A DNA stretch of 64,000 nucleotides from Aegilops tauschii subsp. strangulata (taxonomy: Eukaryota; Streptophyta; Magnoliopsida; Poales; Poaceae). The stretch is from the NCBI RefSeq assembly GCF_002575655.3, contig NC_053039.3:223529622-223593621 (forward strand), given 5' to 3'. The position numbers and the translations under genes are program-made. The notes under the pieces are model-generated. The model searched no databases. It was not told the origin of the DNA and was given only the letters and a program-made list of their open reading frames with translations. Positions 11,450 to 22,666 of this stretch are shown one piece after another. Positions within the stretch are counted from its first letter, which is position 1. Each line of letters opens with the position of its first letter.

Positions 11450-12871
11450 CCGGGAGACGAGTTCGTGAACGAGGAACCTGTTGAGTACGCTTACGAGGAT
11501 CAAGCTTTCAACAACTCTAAGAAACTTGCAGGCAAGATGACCACCCCTCGAAATCACTTCTATCTTTGCTTTGCTAGTTGTTCGCTCTATTGCCATGCTG
11601 CGCTACCTATCGCTTGCTATATCATGTCTCCCATTTTGCCATGTCAGCCTCTAACCATCCTTTCCTAGCAAACCGTTGTTTGGCTAAGTTACCACTTTTG
11701 CTCAGCCCCTCTTATAGCGTTGCTAGTTGCAGGTGAAGTTGAAGTTTGTTCCATGTCGGAACATGGATATGTTGGGATATCACAATATCTCTTATTTAAT
11801 TAATGCATCTATATATATTTGGTAAAGGGTGGAAGGCTCGGCCTTATGCCTGGTGTTTTGTTCCACTCTTGACGCCCTAGTTACTGATATACCGGGATTA
11901 TGTTCCTTGAGTTTGCGTTCCTTACGCGGTCGGGTGATTTATGGGACCCCCTTGATAGTTCGCCTTGAATAAAACTCCTCCAGCAAGGCCCAACCTTGGT
12001 TTTACCATTTGCCACCTAAGCCTTTTTCCCCCGGGTTTTCTAGAGCCCGAGGGTCATCTTTATTTTAAACCCCCGGGCCAGTGTTCCTCTGAGTTCTGGT
12101 CCAAACTAGAGCCCTTTGCAGCGCCACCTTGGGAAAACTCGAGATTGGTTTTAGTTGTACGGACTGCTCATCCGGTGTGCCCTGAGAACGAGATATGTGC
12201 AGCTCCTATCAGGATTTGTCGACACATTCGGGCGGCTTTGCTGGTCTTGTTTTACCATTGTCGAAATGTCTTGTAAACCGGGATTCCGAGACTGATCGGG
12301 TCTTTCCGGGAGAAGGTTTATCCTTCGTTGACCGTGAGAGCTTATAATGGGCTAAGTTGGGACACCCCTGCAGGGTAATATCTTTCGAAAGCCGTGCCCG
12401 CGGTATGAGGCAGATGGGAATTTGTTAATGTCCGGTTGTAGAGAACTTGTCACTTGACCCAGTTAAAATACATCAACTGTGTGTGTAGCCGTGATGGTCT
12501 CTTCTTGGCGGAGTCCGGGAAGTGAACACGGTCTGTGTTATGTATGACGTAAGTAGGGGTTCAGGATCACTTCTTGGTCATTGCTAGACGACGACCGTTC
12601 CATTGCTTCTCTTCTCGCTCTTTCTTGCGTATGCTAGCCACCATATATGCTTATTGCCGCTGCAGCTCCACCTTATTACACCTTCCTTTCCTATAAGCTT
12701 AAATAGTCTTGATCTCGCGGGTGTGAGATTGCTGAGTCCTCGTGACTCACAGATTCTACCAAAACAGTTGCAGGTGCCGACGATGCCAGTGCAGATGATG
12801 GGGTCGATCTCAAGTGGGAGTTCGACGAGGAACGTGGTCGTTACTATGTGTCTTTTTCTGATGATCAGTAG
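11450..12871 (+). other. Exon-like segments inside the 3' LTR of A
   Basis: Counterpart of the segments in the 5' LTR. Segment a (11450-11531, 82 bases, same length) keeps its frame with a few changed residues (D to N, E to K types). Segment b (12774-12871, 98 bases, same length) keeps its frame and its TAG stop at 12869-12871 with two changed residues. Neither copy has a stop or length change within the segments, while the LTR sequence between them does have indels. Confidence 0.4.
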
Positions 12872-13152
12872 TGGAGCCCAGTTGGGACGATCGGGGATCT
12901 AGCATTTGGGGTTGTCTTATTTTCATCTGGATTTTGACCGTAGTCGGTCTTTATGATTGTATTTTGGATGATGTATGAATTATATTCATGTATTGTGTGA
13001 AGTGGCGATTGTAAGCCAACTCTTTATCCCATTCTTGTTCATTACATGGGATTGTGTGAAGATGACCCTTCTTGCGACGAAACCACTATGAGGTTATGCC
13101 TCTAAGTCGTGCCTCGACACGTGGGAGATATAGCCGCATCGTGGGCATTACA

Positions 13153-14715
13153 CCAAATTGTTGTTTTCTTGCCTATTTCAGTGTTTTGAAGAAAAGGAAT
13201 ATCAAACGGAGTCCAAACGGAATGAAACCTTTGGGAGAGTTATTTTTGGAATGGAAGCAATCCAGGAGACTTGGAGTAGACGTCAGGGAAGCTTCGAGGA
13301 AGCCACGAGGTAGGGAGGCGCGCCCTACCCCCCTCGGCGCGCCCCCCACCCTCGTGGGCCTCTCATGGCTCCCCTGACCGACTTCTTTCACCTATATATG
13401 TCCATATACCCTAGAAACATCGTGGAGCACAATAGATCGGGAGTTCCGCCGCCGCAAACCTCTGTAGCCACCAAAAAACAATCGGGACCCTGTTCCGGCA
13501 CCCTGCAGGAGGGGGGATCCCTCACCGGTGGCCATCTTCATCATCCCGGCGCTCTCCATGACGAGGAGGGAGTAGTTCACCCTCGGGGCTGAGGGTATGT
13601 ACCAGTAGCTATGTGTTTGATCTCTCTCTCTCTCTCTCTCTCGTGTTCTTGAGGTGGTACGATCTTGATGTATTGCGAGCTTTCCTATTATAGTTGGATC
13701 TTATGATGTTTATCCCCTTCTACTCTCTTGTAATGGATTGAGTTTTCCCTTTGAAGTTATCTTATCGGATTGAGTCTTAAAGGATTTGAGAACACTTGAT
13801 GTATGTCTTGCATGTGCTTATCTGTGGTGACAATGGGATATTCAAGTGATCCACTCTATGTATGTTTTGGTGATCAACTTGTGGGTTCCGTTTGTGAACT
13901 TATGCATAGGGGTTGGCACACGTTTTCGTCTTGACTCTCCGGTAGAAACTTTGGGGCACTCTTTGAAGTTCTTTGTGTTGGTTGAGTAGATGATTCTGAG
14001 ATTGTGTGATGCATATCGTATAATCATACCCACGGATACTTGAGGTGACATTGGAGTATCTAGGTGACATTAGGGTTTTGGTTGATTTGTGTCTTAAGGT
14101 ATTATTCTAGTACGAACTCTATGATAGATCGAACGGAAAGAATAGCTTCGTGTTATTTTACTACGGACTCTTGAATAGATTGATCAAAAAGAATAACTTT
14201 GAGGTGGTTTCGTACCCTACCATAATCTCTTCGTTTGTTCTCCGCTATTAGTGACTTTGGAGTGACTCTTTGTTGCATGTTGAGGGATAGTTATATGATC
14301 CAATTATGTTATTATTGTTGAGAGAACTTGCACTAGTGAAAGTATGAACCCTAGGCCTTGTTTCCTAGCATTGCAATACCGTTACGCTCACTTTATCGCT
14401 TTTTACCTTGCTGTTTTTATGATTTCAGATTACAAAAACCTATATCTACCATCCATATTGCACTTGTATCACCATCTCTTCGCCGAACTAGTGCACCTAT
14501 ATAATTTACCATTGTATTGGGTGTGTTGGGGACACAAGAGACTCTTTGTTATTTGGTTGCAGGGTTGTTTGAGGGAGACCATCTTCATCCTACACCTCCC
14601 ATGGATTGATAAACCTTAGGTCATCCACTTGAGGGAAATTTGCTACTGTCCTACAAACCTCTGCACTTGGAGGCCCAACAACGTCTACAAGGAGAAGGTT
14701 GCGTAGTAGACATCA
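13153..14715 (+). repeat. 5' LTR of B (right part; interrupted by A)
   Basis: Aligns with 19837-21363 of the 3' LTR and ends GTAGTAGACATCA. It has a longer CT microsatellite (about 13620-13642) and an extra ~30 bases around the TATA-like TATATAT at 13393-13399. Just upstream of that box lies a GC-rich stretch with two GGCGCGCC-type palindromes (about 13317-13345). Confidence 0.9.
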
Positions 14716-14725
14716 AGCTCTTTTT

Positions 14726-14743
14726 TGGCGCCGTTGTCGGGGA
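14726..14743 (+). promoter_or_regulatory. Primer binding site of B (tRNA-Asp type)
   Basis: TGGCGCCGTTGTCGGGGA lies 10 bases after the 5' LTR. It matches the complement of the 3' end of plant tRNA-Asp (…CCCCGGCAACGGCGCCA) at 17 of 18 positions. The same site is used by G, C, E and F. Confidence 0.85.
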
Positions 14744-14840
14744 GGTGAGTGCTTTAAGGTATATCTTTAGATCTTGCAATCGAATCTTTTAGTTTCTTAT
14801 TTTATCACTAGTTTAGTTTATAAAAGAAAATTACAAAAAA

Positions 14841-16670
14841 ATGGAATTGAGTTTGCCTCATACGCTTCATCTTTTTAATATCTTTCGTGAGAATGATGGA
14901 AAGGAAAATTGTGCTCAAGTGCTAGAAGAAGAAGTCTCTAAAATGTTTGGCACTAAATCTCTGAATGATGAGCATGATTACAATGTTGTTAGTATGAACT
15001 CATTGAATATCCATAGTACTAATGATGATTGCACTAGTCATGATGAAAATATCTCTTATAAGCATGTCAATTTTTGTGGAGTGCATAGAGTTTGCAAGTA
15101 CACACCAAATAGGGAAGATAGATTTTGCAAGAGGCATAAGTATTTGGAAACTAAATGGTTGCAAGAAAGGCTAGATGTTTGTGCTGAAAATTTAAACTTT
15201 CTTAGCCGTACTTGTGAACTTTGCAATGAACGTGGTCATTTAAGTCTCCAATGCAAATTGTTTCATGATCGAATCGTGTCCAAGAATTGTGGATTTCCCT
15301 TGCATATCATAATGAACTTAGTTTGCTTTTGGGTTATGAAGAAATGAAACGTATAACTAAGGATCTTCCAGAATTTGTCCTTGATAAAGTTCTTGATTTT
15401 GATCTAGAAGAAATTTTTATGTATTGTGCGGTGAATTGCATTGAAAATCCTTATATTTCCAATTACATAAAGAAAAGAAAACAAATATAAGATGAAGATA
15501 ATACTAATGAAAGGGAAGAGACTTCCCAATATCCTCCTATTATTTCTTATGATGAATCAGGTAACGAGGAGGAGCCTTCTATTCAACCAATCTCATTAAT
15601 AAGGATCTCCAAAAAGAGGACTGAACCACACATAATGTGAAGAAGAAAAAGAAAAGACGGAGAAGCAAAGGTGAAAAGGTATCCCTCCCAAATGATGTTG
15701 CTCCTATTACTCATTGTGATGATGATAATTGCTATACTATTGGTGCTATCCATACTATTAATGATGAGAGTGATTATGCTTATGATATGAAAAGGCCCAA
15801 GCTTGGGGATGTTTTGTTTGATGAGAATGACATGTTTGAGAATATATTTGCTGCAATTAATGTTTGTCCCAAGCTTGGGGATGCTATGTTTAATGAAGAT
15901 GATATTTCTAGCCTCCCAAGTTTTGATATGCAAATTTGTCATGATGATAGCATGTCTCCTACTAATGATGATTATATTGATGAAAGTGGGTTTGGAAGAG
16001 TGTCAACTTTAGGAAGTAATAATTCCACTATTTTAGAGGATGTTGAATCTTATTGTGATAATCATGAAAGTGGATTTGGAGAGGTCATGACTTTATTTAG
16101 TAATGATTCCACTATCTTGGAAGAGGTTTCAATTGATTATGATGAGAACAAAGTTGCTACTTATGATGATTATTGTGATGATACTTATGCTATAAAAAGT
16201 AGTGATGATTATATTTATAAAACTTGTCATGATTATGATTACCCCTTTCTGAACATTACTCTTTTAATGTGGAAACAATTTATCGTATTCGAGTCTCTTA
16301 TGACACTCCCACTATTCCTAATGAGAGGAAATTTGCTTATGTAGAGAGTAGTAAATTTTCTATGCTTGTAGATCATGAAAAGAATGCTTTATGTGCTGGT
16401 TATATTTTTGAATTCATTCATGATTCTACTGAAAATTATTATGAGGGAGGAATATATGCTTGTAGGAATTGCAATAATATCAAGTTTCCTCTCTATGTGC
16501 TTAAAGTTTTGAAGTTATGCTTGTTTTGCCTTCCTATGCTAGTTGATTATTGTTCCCATAAGTTGTTTGCTCACAAGATCCCTATGCATAGGAAGTGTGC
16601 TAGAATTAAATGTGCTAGTCATATTCTTCATGATGCTCCCTTTATGTTTCAATTCTTATCTTTTATGTGA
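14841..16670 (+). pseudogene. Broken gag-like CCHC protein gene of B
   Basis: The ATG at 14841 opens a frame (MELSLPHTLHLFNIF…) of 168 codons. Near its end is a CCHC knuckle, CELCNERGHLSLQC, with the C-x2-C-x4-H-x4-C spacing of retroviral nucleocapsids. The reading then continues in other frames: 15287-15490, a segment after a TAA at about 15488, a basic start (MKKKKKRRRSKGEK) at 15637 and an acidic tail rich in D, E and Y to 16670. The tail holds a repeated block, PKLGDVLFDENDMF and PKLGDAMFNEDD. At least two frameshifts and two stops break it. Alignment with C and F indicates a single ORF of roughly 600 codons in the ancestor. A nucleocapsid-like RNA-binding role is an inference from the knuckle; no gag capsid domain was recognised. 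Confidence 0.7.
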
Positions 16671-17335
16671 GCATCATTGAAATCATCATGCGTAGCTAGG
16701 GGCGTTAAACGTTAGCGCTTGTTGGGAGGCAACCCAATTTTATTTTTGTTCCTTACTTTTTGCTCCTGGTTAGCAATAATTAATCTATCTAGACTCTGGT
16801 TAGATCTGGTTTTATGTTTTAATTAGTGTTTGTGCCAAGTAGAACCTTTGGTAAGACTTGGGTGAAGTCTTTATGATCATGCTGTAAAAAACAGAAACTT
16901 TAGCGCTCACGAGATGTGCTGCCATTTTTTACTGGAAAGTGCTTTTAGGTTGATTATTTTTGCAGATGATTAATATAAAAATTCCTCAGGTCCACCAATC
17001 TATTTCAGAATTTTTCGAGTTCCAGAAGTATACGTTTGAAACAGATTACTACAGACTGTTCTGTTTTTGACATATTCTGTTTTCTATGTGTTGTTTGCTT
17101 ATTTTGATGACTCTATGAGTATTATAGGAGGGTATGAACCATAGAGAAGTTGGAATACAGTAGGTATTACACCAATATGAATTTAGAATGAGTTCACAAC
17201 AGTACAAAAAGTGGTGATTTATTTTCTTATACTAACGGAGCTTACGAGTTTTCTGTTAAGTTTTGTGTTGTGAAGTTTTCAAGTTTTGGGTAAAGATTCG
17301 ATGGACTATGGAATAAGGAGTGGCAAGAGCCTAAG

Positions 17336-17418
17336 CTTGTGGATTCCCAAGGCACCAAAAGGCAATATTCAAGGACAACCAAGAGCCTAAGCTTGGGGAT
17401 GCCCCGGAAGGCATCCCC
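17336..17418 (+). other. Hairpin pair I of B
   Basis: The second hairpin (17395-17418) is GGGGATGCC, loop CCGGAA, GGCATCCCC: a perfect 9-bp stem. The first (17336-17361) is a decayed version of the same design. Equivalent pairs occur in C and F. Confidence 0.7.
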
Positions 17419-18061
17419 TCTTTCGTCTTCGTTCATCGGTAACTTTACTTGGAGCTATATTTTTATTCACCACATGATATGTGTTTTGCTTGGAGCGTCA
17501 ATTTATTTTGTTAGGATTTGCTTGCTGTTATTTAGAAAAATGTTTTGCATCTTTTATTTCAATAAAAGTGGCATTGATAGCCTTTACTATGCCTATTTTA
17601 CAAGTCTGCATGTTGCTGTTTGAAAACAGAAAATTTACCGTTGTTGCAAAAATTCCCTAGAAAAGTCAGAATGTGATAAAATGTTGAAACCTTTTTGCAT
17701 AATAAGCTCTGATAAATTTTCTACAGTGTGGTAGAATTTCATAATGTTTGGAGTTAGGGAAGTATGATGAATCTTGCATTCTTTAGAGACTGTACTGTTT
17801 TGGCAGATTGTTGTTATGTTTGCATATGTTTGCTTGTTTAATGATCTATTTGAGGATAGGAGTATTAAATATGCAGAGGCATTTAGTATGCAATGTTGAA
17901 TAATAATTTTAGTGATTTGTTACAGTAGAAAATGATAAGGTTTTTGCATTGGTTTATACTAACTTATCTCACGAGTCCTTGTTGAGTTTTGTGTGGATGA
18001 AGCTTTTGAGATTTAGGAAGGCCGTGATATGAGAGGAATTAAGGAGACACAAAAGCTCAAG

Positions 18062-18144
18062 CTTCGGGATACCCAAGGCATCCCAAGATAATATTTCAAG
18101 AAGTCTCAAGCGTCTAAGCTTGGGGATGCCCCGGCTGGCATCCC
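18062..18144 (+). other. Hairpin pair II of B
   Basis: The first hairpin (18062-18087) pairs CTTCGGGAT-type sequence with GGCATCCCAAG imperfectly. The second (18122-18144) is GGGATGCC, loop CCGGCT, GGCATCCC with a perfect 8-bp stem. The 5' arm repeats the polypurine-tract motif. Confidence 0.7.
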
Positions 18145-19691
18145 ACCTTTCTTCTTCGACAACTATCGGTTAGTATCGGTTGAGCCTAAGTTTTTGCTTC
18201 TTCACATGATGTTTGCTATTCTTATAATGTCATTTTATTTTGTTTTGCTTGCTGTTTGAATAAAATATCAAGTTCTGAAATTATTAAATGGGAGATTCTT
18301 CACATAGCTAAATAATTATTTAACTACTCATTGTTCTTCACTTATATCTTTTTGGAGTAGTTTGTCATTTACTCGTGTGCTTCACTTATATCCTATGAGT
18401 AAATAGTTGAATGCTTTGAATATCATAAATCTGAAATTATATATGTTTCATATGCTTATCCCATTGGGAGTAATGACTTCACATATAAGAAGTAGAGGTG
18501 GTAAATTTATTGAAGGTTAGCAAACATTGTATTGGTCACTTGAACAATTCATGAAAGAATATTGAGGGAAGAGAGATTTCACATATAAATATACTATCTT
18601 GGACATCTTTTGTAATTGTGAGCACTCATTAAAATATGACATGCTAAAAGGTTGATGTTGGACAAGGAAGACAACGTAATGGGTTATGTTTTCTTATATC
18701 CGAAATAAAGTATATTGTCATGGATCATTCAACATGCTGAGCTTGCCATTCCCCCTCATGATTCTTTGCACCAAGTAGAGATACTACTTGTGCTTCCAAA
18801 CATCCCTTAAACCAGTGTTGCCATGAGAGTCCACCATACCTACCTATGGATTGAGTAAGATCCTTCAAGTAAGTTGTCATCGGTGCATGCAATAAAAATT
18901 GCTCTCGAAATATGTATGATCTATTAGTGTGGAGAAAATAATCTTTATACGATCTTGTGATGTGGAAGCAATAAAAGCGACGGAATGCATAATAAAGGTC
19001 CCTATCACAAGTGGCAATATAAAGTGACGTTCTTTCGCATTAAGATTTTGTGCATCCAACTATAAAAGTGCACGACAACCTCTGCTTCCCTCTGCGAAGG
19101 GCCTATATTTTATTCTTGACTTATACCTTATGCAAGAGTCATGGTGATCTTCACCTTTCCTTTTTACATTTTATCCTTTGGCGAGCACATTGTGTTGGAA
19201 AGATCCTGATATATATATCCAATTGGATGTAAGGCATCATGAACCATTATTGTGACATTACCCTTGAGGTAAAAGGTTGGGAGGCGAATCTATAAGCCCC
19301 TATCTTTCTCTGTATCTGATTAAAACTTTGAACCCAAAAATATGCTTTGAGTGGTAGCAATCATGGAAGACTATATGATAGTTGAGTATGTGGAATTTGC
19401 TAAATAAAGCTCTTACATAGACCCTTCCTGAAAATAAGATGAATTGCAATTGTTTGACGACTGAGAACATAGTTTGTTAATTTTCAAGAAAGTTTATGAT
19501 CTATGCTTTAACATGTGAATAGCTTGTTACTTGATCATGAAAAGTTTTATGAGTTGAGCTACTGTTATGACATATAATGATGCTAGAAAAGGTGATTGAA
19601 ATTATCATTGATCAAACTTCTGCACCTGCTAGCATTCACACTTCATAAATTTTTTCTTTTATCATTTACCTACTCGAGGACGAGCAGGAAT

Positions 19692-19706
19692 TAAGCTTGG
19701 GGATGC
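19692..19706 (+). promoter_or_regulatory. Polypurine tract of B
   Basis: TAAGCTTGGGGATGC directly precedes the 3' LTR. The same 15 bases precede the 3' LTRs of C and F, and TAAGCTTGGGGGAGT precedes that of G. A stem-loop at 19670-19687 (arms CTACTCG and CGAGCAG, loop AGGA) sits just before it. Confidence 0.75.
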
Positions 19707-21363
19707 TGATACGTCTCCAACGTATCTATAGTTCATGAAGTATTCATGCTATTATATTATCTGTTTTGGATGTTTTGCGCTTTAGTAAACACTTTTATAC
19801 TATTTTTGGGACTAACCTATTAACCGGAGGCCCAGCCCAAATTGTTGTTTTCTTGCCTATTTCAGTGTTTCGAAGAAAAGGAATATCAAACGGAGTCCAA
19901 ACGGAATGAAACCTTCGGGAGAGTTATTTTTGGAACGGAAGCAATCCAGGAGACTTGGAGTAGACGTCAGGGAAGCTTCGAGGAAGCCACGAGGTAGGGA
20001 GGCGCGCCCTACCCCCCTCGGCGCGCCCCCCACCCTCGTGGGCCTCTCATGGCTCCCCTGACCGACTTCTTTCGCCTATATGGAATAGATCGGGAGTTCC
20101 GCCGCCGCAAACCTCTGTAGCCACCAAAAAACAATCGGGACCCTGTTCTGGCACCCTGCAGGAGGGGGGATCCCTCACCAGTGGCCATCTTCATCATCCC
20201 GGCGCTCTCCATGACGAGGAGGGAGTAGTTCACCCTCGGGGCTGAGGGTATGTACCAGTAGCTATGTGTTTGATCTCTCTCTCTCTCTCGTGTTCTTGAG
20301 GTGGTACGATCTTGATGTATTGCGAGCTTTCCTATTATAGTTGGATCTTATGATGTTTCTCCCCTTCTACTCTCTTGTAATGGATTGAGTTTTCCCTTTG
20401 AAGTTATCTTATCGGATTGAGTCTTTAAGGATTTGAGAACACGTGATGTATGTCTTGCATGTGCTTATCTGTGGTGACAATGGGATATTCACGTGATCCA
20501 CTTGATGTATGTTTTGGTGATTAATTTGCAGGTTCCATTTGTGAACTTATGCATAGGGGTTGGCACACGTTTTCGTCTTGACTCTCTGGTAGAAACTTTG
20601 GGGCACTCTTTGAAGTTCTTTGTGTTGGTTGAATAGATGATTCCGAGATTGTGTGATGCATATCGTATAATCATACCCACGGATACTTGAGGTGACATTG
20701 GAGTATCTAGGTGACATTAGGGTTTTGGTTAATTTGTGTCGTAAGGTGTTATTCTAGTACGAACTCTATGATTGATCGAACGGAAAGAATAGCTTCGTGT
20801 TATTTTACTACGGACTCTTGAATAGATTGATCAGAAAGAATAACTTTGAGGTGGTTTCGTACCCTACCATAATCTCTTCGTTTGTTCTCCGCTATTAGTG
20901 ACTTTGGAGTGACTCTTTGTTGCATGTTGAGGGATAGTTATATGATCCAATTATGTTATTATTGTTGAGAGAACTTGCACTAGTGAAAGTATGAACCCTA
21001 GGCCTTGTTTCCTAGCATTGCAATACCGTTACGCTCACTTTTATCGCTTGTTACCTTGCTGTTTTTATGATTTCAGATTACAAAAACCTATATCTACCAT
21101 CCATATTGCACTTGTATCACCATATCTTCGCCGAACTAGTGCACCTATACAATTTACCATTGTATTGGGTGTGTTGGGGATACAAGAGACTCTTTGTTAT
21201 TTGGTTGCAGGGTTGTTTGAGGGAGACCATCTTCATCCTACACCTCCCACGGATTGATAAACCTTAGGTCATCTACTTGAGGGAAATTTGCTACTGTCCT
21301 ACAAACCTCTGCACTTGGAGGCCCAACAACGTCTACAAGGAGAAGGTTGCATAGTAGACATCA
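19707..21363 (+). repeat. 3' LTR of B
   Basis: 1657 bp, from TGATACGTCTCCAACGTATC to GTAGACATCA. It has a TATA-like TATATGG near 20078-20084 with GGCGCGCC-type palindromes just upstream, then a CT microsatellite near 20274-20290. It shares the general LTR plan with C and F but differs in its first ~130 bases. Confidence 0.92.
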
Positions 21364-21447
21364 ACGATCTTGGTTCTATCATCCTTCAGATTCTTCATCG
21401 TGATCAACAAATATAAATCCCAAGTGACTCAACAAATAGAGCTATGC

Positions 21448-21465
21448 TCCCCGGAAACGGCGCCA
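21448..21465 (-). promoter_or_regulatory. Primer binding site of E (tRNA-Asp type)
   Basis: The minus strand reads TGGCGCCGTTTCCGGGGA, 11 bases after the LTR end. It differs from the tRNA-Asp complement at one base. It fixes the orientation of E and shows that the LTR to its right is the 5' LTR. Confidence 0.8.
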
Positions 21466-21476
21466 GAAAAAGGTCT

Positions 21477-22666
21477 TGATAACCCACAAGTATAGGGGAT
21501 CGCAACAGTTTTTGAGGGTAGATTATTCAACCCAAATTTATTGATTCGACACAATGGGAGACAAAGAATATTTGCAACTATTAGCGGTTGAGTTGTCAAT
21601 TCAACCACACATGGAGAACTAAATATCTGCAGCAAGGTGATCAGTAGCACAATAGTATGATAGTTTGATAGCAGTGGTAACAGTAGCAATAGTAATAGTA
21701 GCGGTAATAGTAGCAGTTTTATAGTGATTGTGACAGCAGCAACAACGAAAGTAACTTAGCAAAGATCAATATGCGAAAGACCTAAGCATTGGATCAGTGA
21801 TGGATAATTATGTTGGATGACATTCATCATGTAACTGTCATAACGCAGAACGACACGGAACTAGCTCCAAATCATCAATGTAATGTAGGCATGTATTTTG
21901 TACATAGTCATACATGCTTATAATAAGAACTTTCATGACATCTTTTGTCCTACCCTCGTGTGGCAGCGAGGTCCATAAGGAAATCTAAGGGATATTAAGG
22001 TCTCCTTTTCATAGATAATCATAACAAAGCATTAGCACGTAGTGAATACATGAACTCCTCAAACTACGATAATCACCGAAAAGAATCCCAATTATTGTCA
22101 CCTTGGGGTATGTGGATCATAACACGTCTTAGGTGCATACAACTTGCAAGATCAGATCAAGAACCTGAATATATTCATGAAAACATAAAGGGTTCAAATC
22201 TGAAATCATGGCACTCGGGCTCTATTGACAAGCATTAAGCATAGCAAAGTCATAACAACATCAATCTCATAACATAGTGGATGCTAGGGATCAAGCCCAA
22301 ACAAATTGACCCAATTACATGACGAATATCATCCATCTCCCTCACTGTCCAGCAAGCCTATGAAGGAACTACTCACTCTCGATGGTCAACATCATGAAAT
22401 TGGTGATGGAGGATGGTTGATGATGACGACGGCGTCAAATCCGCCTCTCCGGATCCCCGAATGGACTCCACACCAGCCCTCTCGATGAAGAACGAAGGTG
22501 GCGGTGGCTCCGTATCGTAAAACATGATGATTCCTTCTCTCTAACTTTTGTTTGGAAGAATAGGTACTTATGGAGATGGAGTTAGGGTTGTCGAAGCTGC
22601 CATGGGCCCACAACCTTCCAGGCGCGCCCTGGGGGGCGCCCCCTGGGCTTGTGGCGCCCTGGTAGC
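21477..22666 (-). repeat. 5' LTR of E, downstream part
   Basis: About 1.2 kb holding the right two-thirds of the LTR in minus orientation. The GC-rich palindromic stretch near 22618-22660 (GGCGCGCCC and GGCGCCCCC blocks) corresponds to the TATA-proximal region of other LTRs in the window. The last five bases, gtagc (22662-22666), are the left target duplication of C. Short ORFs here, such as 22050-22238 and 22306-22488, look incidental. Confidence 0.8.

Larger units (their letters stand above)
1..13152 (+). mobile_element. Element A: chromovirus-type Gypsy LTR retrotransposon, left end outside window
   Basis: Two long direct repeats bracket a gag-pol region. Bases 1-3386 match 9821-13152 nearly base for base, so the window opens about 0.8 kb inside the 5' LTR. 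The 3' LTR starts TGTAACACCCCG and ends GGGCATTACA. The internal part has an initiator-Met-type primer site, then gag, protease, RT, RNase H, integrase and a chromodomain-like tail in that order, which is the Ty3/Gypsy order; the tail and gag type suggest the Tekay/Del chromovirus group. Immediately right of the element, the sequence at 13153 resumes the LTR of element B at the point matching 19837, so A inserted into B. The right target duplication would be ccaaa (13153-13157); its partner is off-window. The coding region has at least three stops and one frameshift, so this copy cannot make its own proteins. Confidence 0.93.
9025..13152 (+). repeat. 3' LTR of element A
   Basis: About 4.1 kb, starting TGTAACACCCCG and ending CATTACA. 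A TATA box sits at 9559-9565. A GC-rich leader with no ATG follows (about 9590-9968), ending at a GTGAGT donor-like site. The right boundary is exact because B's LTR sequence resumes at 13153. Confidence 0.93.
16671..19691 (+). other. 3' noncoding region of B with hairpins
   Basis: About 3 kb with no coding sequence I can support. It starts with a stem-loop at 16722-16737 (TTGGG, loop AGGCAA, CCCAA), then two pairs of hairpins built on the polypurine-like AAGCTTGGGGATGCC motif (17336-17418, 18062-18144). From about 18466 it is closely similar to 59885-61114 of element G, including a CAAGTAG/CTACTTG stem (18768-18793) and a stem-loop beside the polypurine tract (19670-19687). Confidence 0.7.
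13153..21363 (+). mobile_element. Element B: non-autonomous LTR retrotransposon (pol-less)
   Basis: The 5' LTR (13153-14715, its first part displaced off-window by insertion of A) and 3' LTR (19707-21363) are close copies. The internal region has a tRNA-Asp-type primer site, one decayed ORF region (14841-16670) and about 3 kb of noncoding sequence ending in the polypurine tract TAAGCTTGGGGATGC. No protease, RT, RNase H or integrase motif is present. C and F are copies of the same family. The right target duplication is probably acgat (21364-21368). B lies in the internal region of minus-strand element E. Confidence 0.88.

Noticed and set aside
13618..13643. CT microsatellite, also near 20274, 23258, 40650, 44497 and 50192
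   Set aside because: It is an ordinary simple repeat carried at the same position in every LTR of the B/C/F family; length change is normal slippage.
14726..14743. tRNA-like sequence TGGCGCCGTTGTCGGGGA and its copies
   Set aside because: Only 18 bases match the tRNA-Asp end and they lie just after LTRs; these are primer sites, not tRNA genes.
22306..22613. Short frames in the LTR of E on both strands
   Set aside because: They have no start context or domain, and the sequence is LTR by position next to the primer site.
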